The notes beneath the pieces are model-generated. The model was not told the DNA's origin. It searched no databases and saw only the letters and a list, made by a program, of their open reading frames with translations. The position numbers and the translations under genes were made by a program. This document shows positions 27,600 through 37,312 of a stretch of 64,000 bases of DNA, piece after piece. Numbering within the stretch: position 1 is the first letter of the stretch; each line of letters begins with the position of its first letter. The DNA is from Ralstonia sp. UNC404CL21Col (GTDB lineage: Bacteria; Pseudomonadota; Gammaproteobacteria; Burkholderiales; Burkholderiaceae), in assembly GCF_000620465.1 (NCBI RefSeq), contig NZ_JIBE01000003.1, positions 1,116,001 through 1,180,000 of the forward strand, given 5' to 3'.

Positions 27600-29027
27600 A
27601 TGAGTCCAACCTCGATCAACGCAGACGAAGCCTCTTGGCTTGACCTGTTTCGCGGCGCCAACGCGCTGCGCGTGCTGGTGCTGGCTGCCGGCGTGGCGTT
27701 GCACGCCATCAATCTCTACCTGACCACGACCATCCTGCCGAGCGTGGTCGACGATATCGGCGGCGTGGCCTTCTATGCGTGGAACACGACGCTGTTCATC
27801 GTCGCGCCGATCACGGGGGCGGGGGTGGCTGCCCAGGTGATCCAGCATGCGGGGCCGCGCGGCGCCTACCTGCTGGGGGCGGCGGTGTTCGGCGGCGGCT
27901 CGGCGCTGTGCGCGCTGGCGCCCACCATGCCGGTGCTCCTGATTGGCCGCGTACTGCAGGGGCTCGGTGGTGGCGTGCTGCTGTCGGCGCCGTATGTGCT
28001 GATGCGCACCGTGCTGCCGGAGCCGCTGTGGCCGCGCGCGCTGGCGCTGCTGTCTGGCATGTGGGGCATTGCCACGCTGCTGGGGCCGGCCGTGGGCGGC
28101 GTGTTTGCGCAGTATGCAACGTGGCGGTTGGCGTTCTGGTCTCTGGTGGCGCTGATCGGCCTGGCGGCTGCGGCTGCCGTGGTGGTGCTCAAGCCAACGT
28201 CTGGGCACGCCGAGCAACCGACGCCCGTGCCGGGGCGCCAGCTCGTGCTGCTGGCGGTCGCCGTGGTCGCAGCATCGTGGAGCAGCGTCAGCGCTACGCC
28301 GTGGCTCGGCGCCCTCGGGATGATCGCCGCAGCGGCCACGATGCTGGCCATCCGCCACGTCGAGATGCGCTCATCGCGCCGCATCCTGCCGGCCGATGCG
28401 TACACGGGCCGCACCACGCTCGCGGCACTCTACGGCGTATCCGCCTTGCTGGCCGTGACGGTCACTTGCACGGAGATCTTCGTGCCGCTCTTCCTGCAGC
28501 GGCTGCATGGGCAAAGCCCATTGATTGCCGGCTACATCGCGGCGACGGCCTCGGCGGGCTGGACGCTCGGTGCCATCCTGAGCGCCACGCTGCGAGAATC
28601 GTCCGCCACGCGCGTGATCGGAGCGGCGCCGTGGGCGTGTGCACTGGGCCTGCTGGTGCTGGCGATGCTCGTGCCGACGGGCGCGGGCGATGCGTGGATG
28701 ACCGGGCTCATCATCGTCGCGCTGACGCTGGTGGGGCTGGGCGTGGGCGTGGCGTGGCCGCACCTGGCCAATCGCATCATGACGGCGGTGCCGGCGGAAG
28801 ACCACGATCGCGCGTCAGCATCGATCGTAACGGTGCAGTTGGTGGCGACCGCGTTGGGGGCAGCGCTGGGCGGCGTCGTGCTCAATACGCTGGGCACGGC
28901 CGGCCCGTCGCCCGATCTGGGGGTGGCGTCGCGCTGGCTGTTCCTCCTGTTTGCGGCGGCGCCGGTGGGGGCGCTGCTGATTGCGCGCGCGGGGCTCGGC
29001 ACGCAGCCCGCCCCGCTGGCGCGATAA
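27600..29027 (+). CDS. MFS transporter (multidrug-type exporter)
   Basis: This 475-aa membrane protein has about 14 hydrophobic segments and MFS landmarks such as LIGRVLQGLGGGVLLSAPYV. This suggests a DHA2-like drug:proton antiporter. The ATG at 27600 (MSPTSINADEASW) has a GGAG ribosome site six bases upstream, so it is preferred over the TTG at 27585. Its control by the divergent MarR regulator through two palindromes is inferred from the layout. The substrate is unknown. Confidence 0.88.
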   Translation: MSPTSINADEASWLDLFRGANALRVLVLAAGVALHAINLYLTTTILPSVVDDIGGVAFYAWNTTLFIVAPITGAGVAAQVIQHAGPRGAYLLGAAVFGGGSALCALAPTMPVLLIGRVLQGLGGGVLLSAPYVLMRTVLPEPLWPRALALLSGMWGIATLLGPAVGGVFAQYATWRLAFWSLVALIGLAAAAAVVVLKPTSGHAEQPTPVPGRQLVLLAVAVVAASWSSVSATPWLGALGMIAAAATMLAIRHVEMRSSRRILPADAYTGRTTLAALYGVSALLAVTVTCTEIFVPLFLQRLHGQSPLIAGYIAATASAGWTLGAILSATLRESSATRVIGAAPWACALGLLVLAMLVPTGAGDAWMTGLIIVALTLVGLGVGVAWPHLANRIMTAVPAEDHDRASASIVTVQLVATALGAALGGVVLNTLGTAGPSPDLGVASRWLFLLFAAAPVGALLIARAGLGTQPAPLAR

Positions 29028-29030
29028 GGC

Positions 29031-29672
29031 TCAGTTGGTCTGCCGCTTCACGAAGAACAGCGCCGCACCAATGCTCATCAGCATGCCGCCGAAGAAACGG
29101 CTCTGCCAGCGCAGCGCGCGCGGGTTGCGGAACAGGCGCTGCGCCCGCGAGGCCAGCAGCGCATAACCGTGCATGACGATCAGGTCGACGAACACCATCG
29201 TCGCCGCCAGGATGCCGAGCTGCGAAAGCAGCGGCTTGGCCGGATCGATGAACTGCGGCAGCACGGCCACCATGAACAGGATGCCCTTCGGGTTCGTCAG
29301 GTTGGTCAGCAACCCGACCAGGAACCGGCGGCGCGCCCCGCTGCCCGAAACCTTCACGGGCTCGCCCTCAGCCGGCTTGTTGATCTGGATGGGCGTGCGC
29401 CATTGCACGATGCCCAGGTAGATGAGGTACATCGCGCCGATGATCTTGATGGCCATGAAGGCGTGCTCGGATGCAATCAACAGCGCGCCCAGCCCCGCGC
29501 CGGCAATGAACAGGATGACGACAATGCCCAGTTCCAGCCCGGCAATCGTGACCGACGTGCGGCGCACGCCGTGCGTCAGGCCGTGGCTCATGCAAAGAAT
29601 GGCGCCGGACCCCGGCGAGATGGCGATCACCCAGGCGGCCAGAAAAAAGGCCAGCCAGACTTGCAACGTCAT
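29031..29672 (-). CDS. LysE family amino-acid exporter
   Basis: This 213-aa protein has about six membrane helices and the family signature ISPGSGAILCMSHGLTHGVR near the N-terminus, with NLTNPKGILFMVAVLPQFID in the middle. LysE/RhtB proteins export amino acids or derivatives. The start at 29672 (MTLQVWLAFFLAAW) is chosen because upstream residues are not membrane-like. It converges with the MFS gene with almost no gap. Confidence 0.92.
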   Translation of the reverse strand: MTLQVWLAFFLAAWVIAISPGSGAILCMSHGLTHGVRRTSVTIAGLELGIVVILFIAGAGLGALLIASEHAFMAIKIIGAMYLIYLGIVQWRTPIQINKPAEGEPVKVSGSGARRRFLVGLLTNLTNPKGILFMVAVLPQFIDPAKPLLSQLGILAATMVFVDLIVMHGYALLASRAQRLFRNPRALRWQSRFFGGMLMSIGAALFFVKRQTN

Positions 29673-29696
29673 GATGGTTCCCCGTGATGTGGTGGA

Positions 29697-29725
29697 CGTG
29701 TAGCGTGTAGCGTGTAGCGTGTTGC
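29697..29725. repeat. Short tandem repeat upstream of the LysE gene
   Basis: The unit TAGCGTG is repeated about three times in a row in the region just before the LysE-family start. Its role is unknown; it could vary in length and affect expression. Confidence 0.55.
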
Positions 29726-29787
29726 GATACAGCGGAAGACGCCGATTGTGCACCGGCTGCGGCCGATGTGCTTGTCCTGCTCAGGGC

Positions 29788-30357
29788 CTAATACGGGTGG
29801 AAGCTGGAGAGGAACTGGTCGACCTGTTCCTGCTGGCGCGCGTCGCGAGCGGCATCGCCCGATTCCAGCACGACGGCCTGGTAGGCGTGCTTGCCCGTGG
29901 CGACGACGCGGGCGGTCAGCCGGCGCGGCGCGGGATCGTCTCCGCCCGCACCCTGCGCAATCAACTCCACCGCCGGCAATGACAACGGCGGCTGCGCGGC
30001 GGTTTGCACGGCGATGTCGCGTGCGGTCACGGGGCCCTTCAGGTTGGCGGACAAGCCGGTGCGCAGCGCCTCCACCGCGCGCTGACGCCAGACCGGATCA
30101 TCCGCCGGCAGTTCCACCACACCGACGGCGAAGAGCGTGCCGTCGACGCTGGCGGCCTGCATGGTCATCGGCATGCGCTGGCCGTTGATGACGATGGGGC
30201 GCGCTTCCGCGGTGGGCTTGGCGGGGTAATCCACGGCGTAGGCGCCTTCGTTGGAATGGACCGTGCGCCAGTCGTACTTGGGCGAACAGGCCATCAGCAG
30301 CGCGCACGCCAACGCGCCCAACCCCATCCGCCAGCCTGCCCTCGCTTTGACTGCCAC
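29788..30357 (-). CDS. Predicted lipoprotein of unknown function
   Basis: This 189-aa protein has a lipoprotein signal (LGALACALLMAC, cleavage before Cys24) and a C-terminal mixed domain ending FLSSFHPY. The start is most likely GTG at 30357 because GGGAGG lies just upstream; an ATG ten codons in is the alternative. I do not recognise a named family. It is divergent from the macro-domain gene. Confidence 0.75.
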   Translation of the reverse strand: MAVKARAGWRMGLGALACALLMACSPKYDWRTVHSNEGAYAVDYPAKPTAEARPIVINGQRMPMTMQAASVDGTLFAVGVVELPADDPVWRQRAVEALRTGLSANLKGPVTARDIAVQTAAQPPLSLPAVELIAQGAGGDDPAPRRLTARVVATGKHAYQAVVLESGDAARDARQQEQVDQFLSSFHPY

Positions 30358-30447
30358 GTCGCCTCCCGTCCGTTTTCGGTCCGATTCTGAGCCGCCTATT
30401 ATCGAGCAGAGACGCCCGCCCTCGTCTTCCCCGTCAAGGACCGCGCC

Positions 30448-30963
30448 ATGCCATCCTCGTCCGTCACGCTGCGTGCCCTGCGCGGCGACATCACCACGCT
30501 CGAGTGCGATGCCATCGTCAACGCTGCGAACAGCTCGCTGCTGGGCGGGGGCGGTGTCGATGGCGCGATCCACCGCGCGGCGGGGCCGGAATTGCTGGAG
30601 GCGTGCCGCGCACTCCATGGCTGCCGGACCGGTGAAGCCAAACTCACGCCGGGCTTCGCGCTGCCGGCGCGCTACGTCATCCACACGGTCGGGCCGATCT
30701 GGCGCGGCGGCCGGCAGGACGAGGCGGCGCTGCTGGCCGCGTGTTACCGCAACAGCCTGGAACTGGCGTGCAAATACGAGGTACGCAGCATCGCGTTTCC
30801 GTGCATCAGCACCGGCGTGTATGGCTTTCCGCCGCAATTGGCCGCGCCGATTGCAGTACGTGCCGCCCGCGAGCATGGCAGCCGTCTGGAGACGATCACC
30901 TTTTGCTGCTTCTCGGCTGCGGATTTGATCCTGTACGAAGCCGCCCTCGGCAACGGAAAGTGA
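30448..30963 (+). CDS. Macro-domain O-acetyl-ADP-ribose deacetylase
   Basis: This 171-aa protein is a single macro domain with the ADP-ribose binding segments [30 protein letters not shown] and [10 protein letters not shown]. It matches the YmdB/MacroD type, which removes acetyl from O-acetyl-ADP-ribose or ADP-ribose from proteins. The length is normal. It precedes the TlpA-like thioredoxin gene by about 100 bases. Confidence 0.93.
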   Translation: MPSSSVTLRALRGDITTLECDAIVNAANSSLLGGGGVDGAIHRAAGPELLEACRALHGCRTGEAKLTPGFALPARYVIHTVGPIWRGGRQDEAALLAACYRNSLELACKYEVRSIAFPCISTGVYGFPPQLAAPIAVRAAREHGSRLETITFCCFSAADLILYEAALGNGK

Positions 30964-31065
30964 TTCCTGAATCGCACTGCGGACGGATTGACGCGACGCA
31001 CATGCGGCGGGGGCACGGCGGGCCTACAATAGGCGTCTGATTTCTTTCCGGATCCCGTTGCCGAC

Positions 31066-31623
31066 ATGGCCTCGACCCTGACTTCCTCCGCAGCCCCGGC
31101 ATCTGGCGCCACCTCAGGCGGGCGCCGCTGGCTGCTTCCCGTGATCGTGCTGGTGCTGGCCGTGGCCGGCTGGTTCGGCTGGCGTGCGTTTTCGCCGTCG
31201 CAGCAGGTCCCGGCGGCGACCTTCACGCTGCTGGATGGGCAAAAACTTTCGACGCAAGACCTGAAGGGCAAGGTCTATCTCGTCAATTTCTGGGCCACGA
31301 GTTGCGCGACCTGCGTCAAGGAAATGCCCAACATGGTCCAGACGTACAACAAGTACAAAGGCGAGGGGCTAGAGTACGTGGCTGTGGCGATGAGCTACGA
31401 CGCGCCAATGTATGTGATGAACTTCAGCCAGACGCGCCAATTGCCCTTCAAGGTCGCGATGGATGCCGATGGCTCGGCCGCCAAGGCCTTCGGCGACGTG
31501 CAGCTCACGCCGACCACGTTCCTGGTCGACCGCGACGGCCACATCCTCAAGCGCTACGTGGGCGAACCGGAATGGTCATCGTTCGACGCGCTGCTCAAGC
31601 AGACGCTCGGCAAGCAGGCCTGA
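31066..31623 (+). CDS. TlpA-like membrane-anchored thioredoxin
   Basis: This 185-aa protein has one N-terminal membrane anchor (about residues 22-40) and a periplasmic thioredoxin fold with the redox motif CATC in WATSCATCVKEM. The cis-proline segment is LTPTTFLVDRDGHI. Such proteins reduce disulfides in the periplasm, often for cytochrome or metal-site maturation. The partner is unknown here. A terminator follows. Confidence 0.9.
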   Translation: MASTLTSSAAPASGATSGGRRWLLPVIVLVLAVAGWFGWRAFSPSQQVPAATFTLLDGQKLSTQDLKGKVYLVNFWATSCATCVKEMPNMVQTYNKYKGEGLEYVAVAMSYDAPMYVMNFSQTRQLPFKVAMDADGSAAKAFGDVQLTPTTFLVDRDGHILKRYVGEPEWSSFDALLKQTLGKQA

Positions 31624-31645
31624 GCGTCCACGCCTCAATTCAAAC

Positions 31646-31677
31646 GAAACGCCCGGTGAATGCCGGGCGTTTTTGTT
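31646..31677 (+). terminator. Rho-independent terminator after the TlpA-like gene
   Basis: A 9-bp stem AACGCCCGG/CCGGGCGTT (31648-31656 and 31663-31671) is followed by a T run. Confidence 0.85.
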
Positions 31678-31760
31678 TCCGGGCAACGCACGTTCCACAC
31701 TAGGTTCACGCGGGCCTGCTGCAATGGCGGTCCGTCAATCCCGGGTTCGATGGAGCGCGC

Positions 31761-32498
31761 ATGGTCAATCACTACTGCATGTTCAAGGGCAAGCTGAAAT
31801 TCGGTGTGCCGTATCTGGAGGGCTACAACGGCAATCCGCATTACGCGATCGTGGTGGAAGCGCCGGACGGGTCGGAATTCGTGGTGCTGGCCAACGTGAA
31901 ATCCGACTCGAGCATGCCGGGCGCCGGCGCCGCGGGTTATCACGTGCTGTATCAGTGGACGACGGATCTGCAGCTGCCGATCACCGCCGACCTCGCCGCG
32001 CTGGCCCCCGGCCTGCACGAGAGCGGCTTCCCGCGCCTGGATTACGTGCGCGACGCCGGGCTGGTCGACTTCCCCAACATGCGGCCGATCGCGCTGGATA
32101 CCGCGACGGAGCACAACGACATCAACGCGCTCGTTGACGACATGCTCAACCTCGACCGAACCGCCGCGCCCATCGACTACGTCTATCACGGCAGTTCCGG
32201 CGACGACGACCGCAAAGGCTGGCCGCCACGCACCGACGTGACGGTCTACGGCTTCGGCTTCCTGTTCGAGCCGCAGCACAACGGGCTGCACGAAACGCAC
32301 ATGAACCAGGGCAATCCGGTGGTGCATACGCCAGGTGTGAAGGACCATTCTCGCGAAAACGGTATACGGCAGGACGGTGCTGTCATCGTGGAAATCGACG
32401 GCAAATTCCAGGCGCTTCTGATCGCGTTTCAGACGCAGCGGATTCCGACGGATAACCGCGGATATCCGGTGGCGAATGCGCATCCGATTCTGGGTTGA
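31761..32498 (+). CDS. DUF2278 family protein
   Basis: This 245-aa protein begins MVNHYCMFKGKLKFGVPYLE and matches the pattern of DUF2278 (YukJ-like) proteins: NPHYAIVVEAPDG, LDYVRDAGLVDF, then GFGFLFEPQHNGLHETHMNQ and DGAVIVEIDGKFQALLIAFQ. Conserved His residues in NGLHETHMNQGN might bind metal. No signal peptide is present. The biochemical function is not known to me. It converges with dctD across a terminator. Confidence 0.8.
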   Translation: MVNHYCMFKGKLKFGVPYLEGYNGNPHYAIVVEAPDGSEFVVLANVKSDSSMPGAGAAGYHVLYQWTTDLQLPITADLAALAPGLHESGFPRLDYVRDAGLVDFPNMRPIALDTATEHNDINALVDDMLNLDRTAAPIDYVYHGSSGDDDRKGWPPRTDVTVYGFGFLFEPQHNGLHETHMNQGNPVVHTPGVKDHSRENGIRQDGAVIVEIDGKFQALLIAFQTQRIPTDNRGYPVANAHPILG

Positions 32499-32504
32499 GC
32501 GCGA

Positions 32505-32540
32505 AAAGAAAAAGAAAACGCCCGGTCGATGCCGGGCGTG
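32505..32540 (-). terminator. Terminator after dctD
   Basis: An 8-bp stem ACGCCCGG/CCGGGCGT (32518-32525 and 32532-32539) is followed on the minus strand by a long T-rich run. Confidence 0.75.
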
Positions 32541-32560
32541 TTGCGTGCGAGCGTGCCGGG

Positions 32561-33877
32561 TCAAAGGCCGTATCGCTTGATCTTGTCATACAGCGTGGCG
32601 CGGCCGACCTGCAGAATGTCCGCCGCCTGATGCACCGAGCCGCCGGTGCGTGCCAGCGTTTCGGCAATCACCGTGCGCTCGTAACGCTCGACGCGTTCCT
32701 TGAGCGGCATGCCGTCTTCCGATGCATCCGACACGACCGGCGTGCGGCCCACGCCAAGCACCAGACGATCGGCCGCGTTGCGCAGTTCGCGCACATTGCC
32801 GGGCCAGTTCGACTGCATCAGCTCGTGGCGCTGACGCTCCGCGAGCATCGGCAGCGGCCGCTGATAGCGCACGGCGGCTTCGAGCAGGAAATGTTCGAAC
32901 AGCGGGATGATGTCTTCGCGACGTTCACGCAGCGGCGGCAGATCGATGGCAACAACGTTCAGGCGGTAATACAGATCGCGCCGGAAACCGCCCGCCTCGA
33001 TCAGCGCCTCCATATCGCCCTTGGCGGCCGCGACGATGCGCACGTCGATGCGCACCGAGGCATTCGAGCCGAGCCGCTCCAGCGCGCCCTCCTGCAGCAC
33101 GCGCAGCAGCTTGACCTGCAGCGCGATCGGCATGCTCTCAATCTCGTCAAGGAACAGCGTGCCGCCCGAAGCGTGCTCGAGCTTGCCGATGCGGCGCTTG
33201 CCCGCGCCGGTGAATGCGCCGGCTTCGTGGCCGAACATCTCGCTCTCGAAAATCTGTTCGGGCACCGCGCCGCAGTTCAACGCAATGAATGGCTTGTCGT
33301 GACGCGGCGACAGCATGTGCAGACTGCGCGCCACCAGTTCCTTGCCCGTGCCGGTCTCGCCGTTGATGAGCACCGGCGCATCGGTGGTCGCAACGTTTTC
33401 GATCAGCGCGCGCACGGCGCCCATCGCAGGCGAGCGCCCGATGATGCGCGTGCCGGCCGCCGGGCCTGCCAGTTCACGGCGCAGTGCGCGGTTCTCCAGC
33501 TCCAGCGCGCGGCGTTCGACGGCGCGGCGCACGGTCTCGGTCAGGCGCTCGGCGGGAAACGGCTTCTCGATGAAGTCGAACGCGCCTTCGCGCATCGCCT
33601 GCACGGCCATCGTGATGTCGCCATGGCCGGTGACGAGCACCACGGGAATCCCCGTGCCAAACGACTGGCAGTGGGCGAGCACGTCCAGGCCGCTCGCGCC
33701 CGGCAGGCGCAGATCGCTCACCACGACGCCGGGGAAGTTCGCGTCGATCTTGCCGACGGCCTCTTCGGCGCTGCCGAACGCCTGCACGTTGAAGCCCGCC
33801 AGTTCCAGGCTCTGCGCGGTGGCCTGGCGCACAGGCGGGTCGTCTTCGATGAAAAGAACGGTCAAGCCTTCGGACAT
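32561..33877 (-). CDS. dctD: C4-dicarboxylate response regulator, sigma-54 activator
   Basis: This 438-aa NtrC-type activator has a receiver domain with phosphorylated Asp55 and Lys104, an AAA+ domain with Walker A GETGTGKE (173-180), the sigma-54 contact loop GAFTGA (220-225) and Walker B LFLDE (241-245), and a C-terminal Fis-type HTH ending LQVGRATLYDKIKRYGL. Its gene follows dctB by 25 bases. The target is the dctA sigma-54 promoter at 37443-37458. Confidence 0.95.
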   Translation of the reverse strand: MSEGLTVLFIEDDPPVRQATAQSLELAGFNVQAFGSAEEAVGKIDANFPGVVVSDLRLPGASGLDVLAHCQSFGTGIPVVLVTGHGDITMAVQAMREGAFDFIEKPFPAERLTETVRRAVERRALELENRALRRELAGPAAGTRIIGRSPAMGAVRALIENVATTDAPVLINGETGTGKELVARSLHMLSPRHDKPFIALNCGAVPEQIFESEMFGHEAGAFTGAGKRRIGKLEHASGGTLFLDEIESMPIALQVKLLRVLQEGALERLGSNASVRIDVRIVAAAKGDMEALIEAGGFRRDLYYRLNVVAIDLPPLRERREDIIPLFEHFLLEAAVRYQRPLPMLAERQRHELMQSNWPGNVRELRNAADRLVLGVGRTPVVSDASEDGMPLKERVERYERTVIAETLARTGGSVHQAADILQVGRATLYDKIKRYGL

Positions 33878-33902
33878 GGTTCGTGTCTGTGTGAAAAACG
33901 GA

Positions 33903-35921
33903 TCAGAGGGAAGCCGCGGAGGTGACGTCGGCGCGTACCAGCGTCAGCGTAAATTGCGCGCCGCCGCCCGGCACGTTTGCAGCCGACAGCGAGCCGCCAA
34001 AGTCCCGCGCAATGCTGGTGGAAATCGCCAGCCCCAGGCCCAGTCCCTGGCCGATTTCCTTGGTGGTGAAGAACGGCTCGAACAGATGCGGCATGGCGTC
34101 GGGCGGAATGCCGGGGCCGTTGTCGCGCACGGCAATGGACAGCTGATTCGACGGCGCCTGCGCTCCTTCGATCGGGCCGATGATAATGTCGATGCGGCCG
34201 GCGCGTACCGGCTCATTGGCGTTGATGGCGTCGAGCGCATTGCCAACCAGATTGATCAGCACTTGCTCCAGCTTCAGTTCATCCGCGCGAACGACTGCCT
34301 CTGTCTCGGGGATGCGCCAGTGCAGTTCGACCAACACGTCCCCCAGGCGCGGGCGCAGCAGCGCGAGCGTGTGATCGAGCGCCACACGCACCTGCACATC
34401 GACCACCTTGCGCCGTGAGCGGCCCGCGAACAGCTTGAGCTGCGCGGTGATCTTGCCCATGCGTTCGGTGAGGTCGGCAATCGCCTGCAGGTTATCGGTG
34501 GCGGCGCCGTGCTGGCCGCGTTCGAGCAGGATGCGCGTGTTGTCGGAGAACGTGCGCAACGCGGCCAGCGGCTGGTTCAGTTCGTGCGTGATGCCGGCGG
34601 CCATCTGGCCCAGCGCGGCAAGCTTGCTGGCCTGCACGAGTTCGTCCTGCGTGGCGCGCAGTTCGGCCTCGGCACGCGTGCGGTCGACGATCTCGTGCTG
34701 CAGTTGTTCGTTGGTGGCCATCAGGTCGGCCGTGCGGTCTTCCACACGGCGTTCGAGCTGGTCGTATGCGGCTTCCAGCAGGCGGCGGCTACGCAGCATC
34801 TCCATCATGCGCAGGCGGCGCTGGCGCCAATAGAAGAGCAGCAGGCACGCAAACGCGAAGGCAAACGCCGCCGCCACGGTCGCGCTGCGCGCGGCGCCCA
34901 TCACGGGCTCCACCGGCGTGAGATACATCAGCGTCCAGTCGGGCTCGACCAGGTCACGCGAAACCTGCAGATAGCGCGTGGCGTTCGTGCGCTCGCCCAC
35001 GCGGATCAGCTCTGCGCCTTCCGGCAACCTTCCGGTCAATCGCAGGAAGGCCGGCGCCTCGGGCTGCAACGGCAGCGGCGTGATCTGCTTGCGGTAATAC
35101 TGGCGCGTCGCCTCCAGCTGCGCCTGCAGTTTCGACGTGAGAGGTTCCACCGTGCGGTACTGCCACGCGGGCACGGATGACAGGAAAATCACGCCGTTCT
35201 CGTCGGCCACCATCACCGGCTCCGACGCGTCGTGGCTGGCGCGGCCGAACCATTCGAGGTTGAGCTTGACGACCGTGACGCCGATCACGCGGCCGTCCTG
35301 CATGACGGGCTGCGAGATGTAATAGCCCGGCTCTTCACGCGTGATGCCAATGCCGTAAAAGCGCCCGACGTGGCCTTCTGCCGCCTGCTGGAAGTACGGC
35401 CGGAACAGATATTCGGCGCCGACGAAGCTGTCAGGCTGGTTGTAGTTCGATGCGGCCAGCGCCTTGCCGCTGGGGGCGATCACATAGGTGGCGGTCGCGT
35501 GCGCGCGATCGTTGACTTCCCGCAGATAGCGGTTCGCCCGGTCGACATTGGCAGGCGTCGGATTGGCAAGCAGATCGTGGATGAACGGATGCAGCGCCAC
35601 CAGCGCCGGCAGGTATTCGTAGCGGTCGAGCGTGCTCTTGAGGTTGGCGGCATAGCGATCGACCCGACCGCCGGCGGCCTGCTGGGCCTGTGCGAGGCCC
35701 CGGTTCCACGCCACCACAAAGGTGGTCGCGCACACCACGGTCATTACCACCACGAGCCCGAGCGCCACCAGCCACCAGAAGCCGCGTCGCGGGCCGGAGG
35801 CGCTGGTCAGGGAGAAATCGGGATCGGACATCGGCTGGAGCTGGGCGGCGGAGGGTGATGCCGTGCCTTCCAACGCCGTGCCGGCAGTCGGCATGTCGCC
35901 GAGGTGCTTCACGGAGTGCAT
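33903..35921 (-). CDS. dctB: C4-dicarboxylate sensor histidine kinase
   Basis: This 672-aa sensor has a transmembrane helix (about residues 49-72), a periplasmic Cache-type sensing domain to about residue 335, a second helix, a coiled region and the kinase core with phosphorylated His in ITHELNQPLAALRTFSDN. The ATPase boxes DNGPGIPPDA and GLGLGLAIS follow. It senses C4-dicarboxylates and phosphorylates DctD. The start is uncertain: the first ATG at 35921 directly follows the dctA terminator, and MSDPDFSL at 35831 is a plausible alternative. Confidence 0.93.
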   Translation of the reverse strand: MHSVKHLGDMPTAGTALEGTASPSAAQLQPMSDPDFSLTSASGPRRGFWWLVALGLVVVMTVVCATTFVVAWNRGLAQAQQAAGGRVDRYAANLKSTLDRYEYLPALVALHPFIHDLLANPTPANVDRANRYLREVNDRAHATATYVIAPSGKALAASNYNQPDSFVGAEYLFRPYFQQAAEGHVGRFYGIGITREEPGYYISQPVMQDGRVIGVTVVKLNLEWFGRASHDASEPVMVADENGVIFLSSVPAWQYRTVEPLTSKLQAQLEATRQYYRKQITPLPLQPEAPAFLRLTGRLPEGAELIRVGERTNATRYLQVSRDLVEPDWTLMYLTPVEPVMGAARSATVAAAFAFAFACLLLFYWRQRRLRMMEMLRSRRLLEAAYDQLERRVEDRTADLMATNEQLQHEIVDRTRAEAELRATQDELVQASKLAALGQMAAGITHELNQPLAALRTFSDNTRILLERGQHGAATDNLQAIADLTERMGKITAQLKLFAGRSRRKVVDVQVRVALDHTLALLRPRLGDVLVELHWRIPETEAVVRADELKLEQVLINLVGNALDAINANEPVRAGRIDIIIGPIEGAQAPSNQLSIAVRDNGPGIPPDAMPHLFEPFFTTKEIGQGLGLGLAISTSIARDFGGSLSAANVPGGGAQFTLTLVRADVTSAASL

Positions 35922-35923
35922 CC

Positions 35924-35963
35924 CAAAAAAGAAGCGGGGCCGTCTGGAAGGACAGGCCCCGCA
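35924..35963 (-). terminator. Rho-independent terminator after dctA
   Basis: An 8-bp stem GCGGGGCC/GGCCCCGC (35934-35941 and 35955-35962) is followed on the minus strand by a T run. It ends 3 bases before the first possible dctB start. Confidence 0.8.
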
Positions 35964-36022
35964 ATCATACGCTTTGCGCTTTCAGGCGCCGGCGCCCGCA
36001 GGCGCCAGCCAGAACCCACAGG

Positions 36023-37312
36023 TCAAGCTGCCGGGGTGGCCGGCACGCCCTCGTCGCTGCGGTCGCCCGACAGCACGCGCGCCAGCTTGGCGCGATCCAG
36101 TTCACGCTCCCAGGCCGAGATCACCACGCAGGCCACGCCGTTGCCGGTGATGTTGGTCAGGGCACGGCACTCGCTCATGAAACGGTCGATACCGAGAATC
36201 AGCACCATGCCCGCCACCGGAATATCCGGCACGACGGCCAGCGTTGCAGCCAGCGTGATGAAGCCCGCGCCGGTGATGCCCGATGCGCCCTTCGACGTCA
36301 GCATGGCAACGGCCAGGATGGTCAGTTGCTGCGTCCAGGTCAGCTCGATGTTCAGCGCCTGCGAAATGAAGATCACCGCCATCGTCATGTAGATGTTGGT
36401 GCCGTCCAGGTTGAACGAATAACCGGTCGGAACCACCAGGCCCACCACCGACTTCGAGCAGCCCAGCTTCTCCATCTTTTCCATCAGGTGCGGCAGCGCC
36501 GATTCCGACGAGCTGGTGCCGAGCACGATCAGCAGTTCTTCCTTGATGTACGCAACGAAGCGGAAGATGTTGAAACCCGTCAGACGCGCGATGATGCCCA
36601 GCACCACCACCACGAAGATGATGGCCGTCAGGTAGAACGTGCCGATCAGCTTGAGCAGCGGCACCAGCGACACCACGCCGTACTTGCCGATGGTGAAGGC
36701 CATTGCGCCGAAGGCACCGAGCGGGGCCACGCGCGTGATGACGTGCACGATGCGGAAGAACACATGCGCGATCTGGTCGATGAAATCCGTCACCATCTGT
36801 GCACGATCGCCCATTGCCGACAGCGCACCGCCGAACAGCAGCGCGATCAGCAGGATCTGCAGGATGTCGCCCTTGGCGAAGGCATCCACCACCGTGCTCG
36901 GGATGATGTTGAGCAGGAAGTCGACCGTGCTGGCCGACTGCGCCTTGGCGGCGTACTGGGCCACGGCCTTGGCGTCGATAGTGTTCACATCGACGTTGAA
37001 GCCCGAGCCCGGGTTGAAGATGTGGCCCGCGGCCAGACCGATCACCAGCGCGAAGGTCGAGACGATCTCAAAGTAGATCAGCGCCTTGCCGCCCACGCGG
37101 CCCACCTTCTTCATGTCGCGCATGCCGGCAATGCCGGAGACGACGGTACAGAAGATGATCGGCCCGATCACCATCTTGATCAGTTGGATGAAGCCATCGC
37201 CCAGCGGCTTCATCTTGACGGCGAGCGCGGGCGAGTAATGGCCAAGCAGAACGCCGATGACGATCGCCGCCAGCACCTGTACGTACAGGATTTTGTAGAA
37301 CGGTTTTTTCAT
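36023..37312 (-). CDS. dctA: C4-dicarboxylate:cation symporter
   Basis: This 429-aa protein belongs to the glutamate/dicarboxylate symporter fold (DAACS). It has the conserved serine-rich hairpin [17 protein letters not shown] and the transport-site segments [17 protein letters not shown] and [15 protein letters not shown]. It imports succinate, fumarate and malate. The ATG at 37312 ([12 protein letters not shown]) has GAGGA six bases upstream. It has its own sigma-54 promoter and is followed by dctB-dctD, its regulators. Confidence 0.96.
   Translation of the reverse strand: MKKPFYKILYVQVLAAIVIGVLLGHYSPALAVKMKPLGDGFIQLIKMVIGPIIFCTVVSGIAGMRDMKKVGRVGGKALIYFEIVSTFALVIGLAAGHIFNPGSGFNVDVNTIDAKAVAQYAAKAQSASTVDFLLNIIPSTVVDAFAKGDILQILLIALLFGGALSAMGDRAQMVTDFIDQIAHVFFRIVHVITRVAPLGAFGAMAFTIGKYGVVSLVPLLKLIGTFYLTAIIFVVVVLGIIARLTGFNIFRFVAYIKEELLIVLGTSSSESALPHLMEKMEKLGCSKSVVGLVVPTGYSFNLDGTNIYMTMAVIFISQALNIELTWTQQLTILAVAMLTSKGASGITGAGFITLAATLAVVPDIPVAGMVLILGIDRFMSECRALTNITGNGVACVVISAWERELDRAKLARVLSGDRSDEGVPATPAA

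Noticed and set aside
29697-29725. Tandem repeats considered as a CRISPR or VNTR array
   Set aside because: Only about three units of 7 bp without spacers; kept as a short repeat only.
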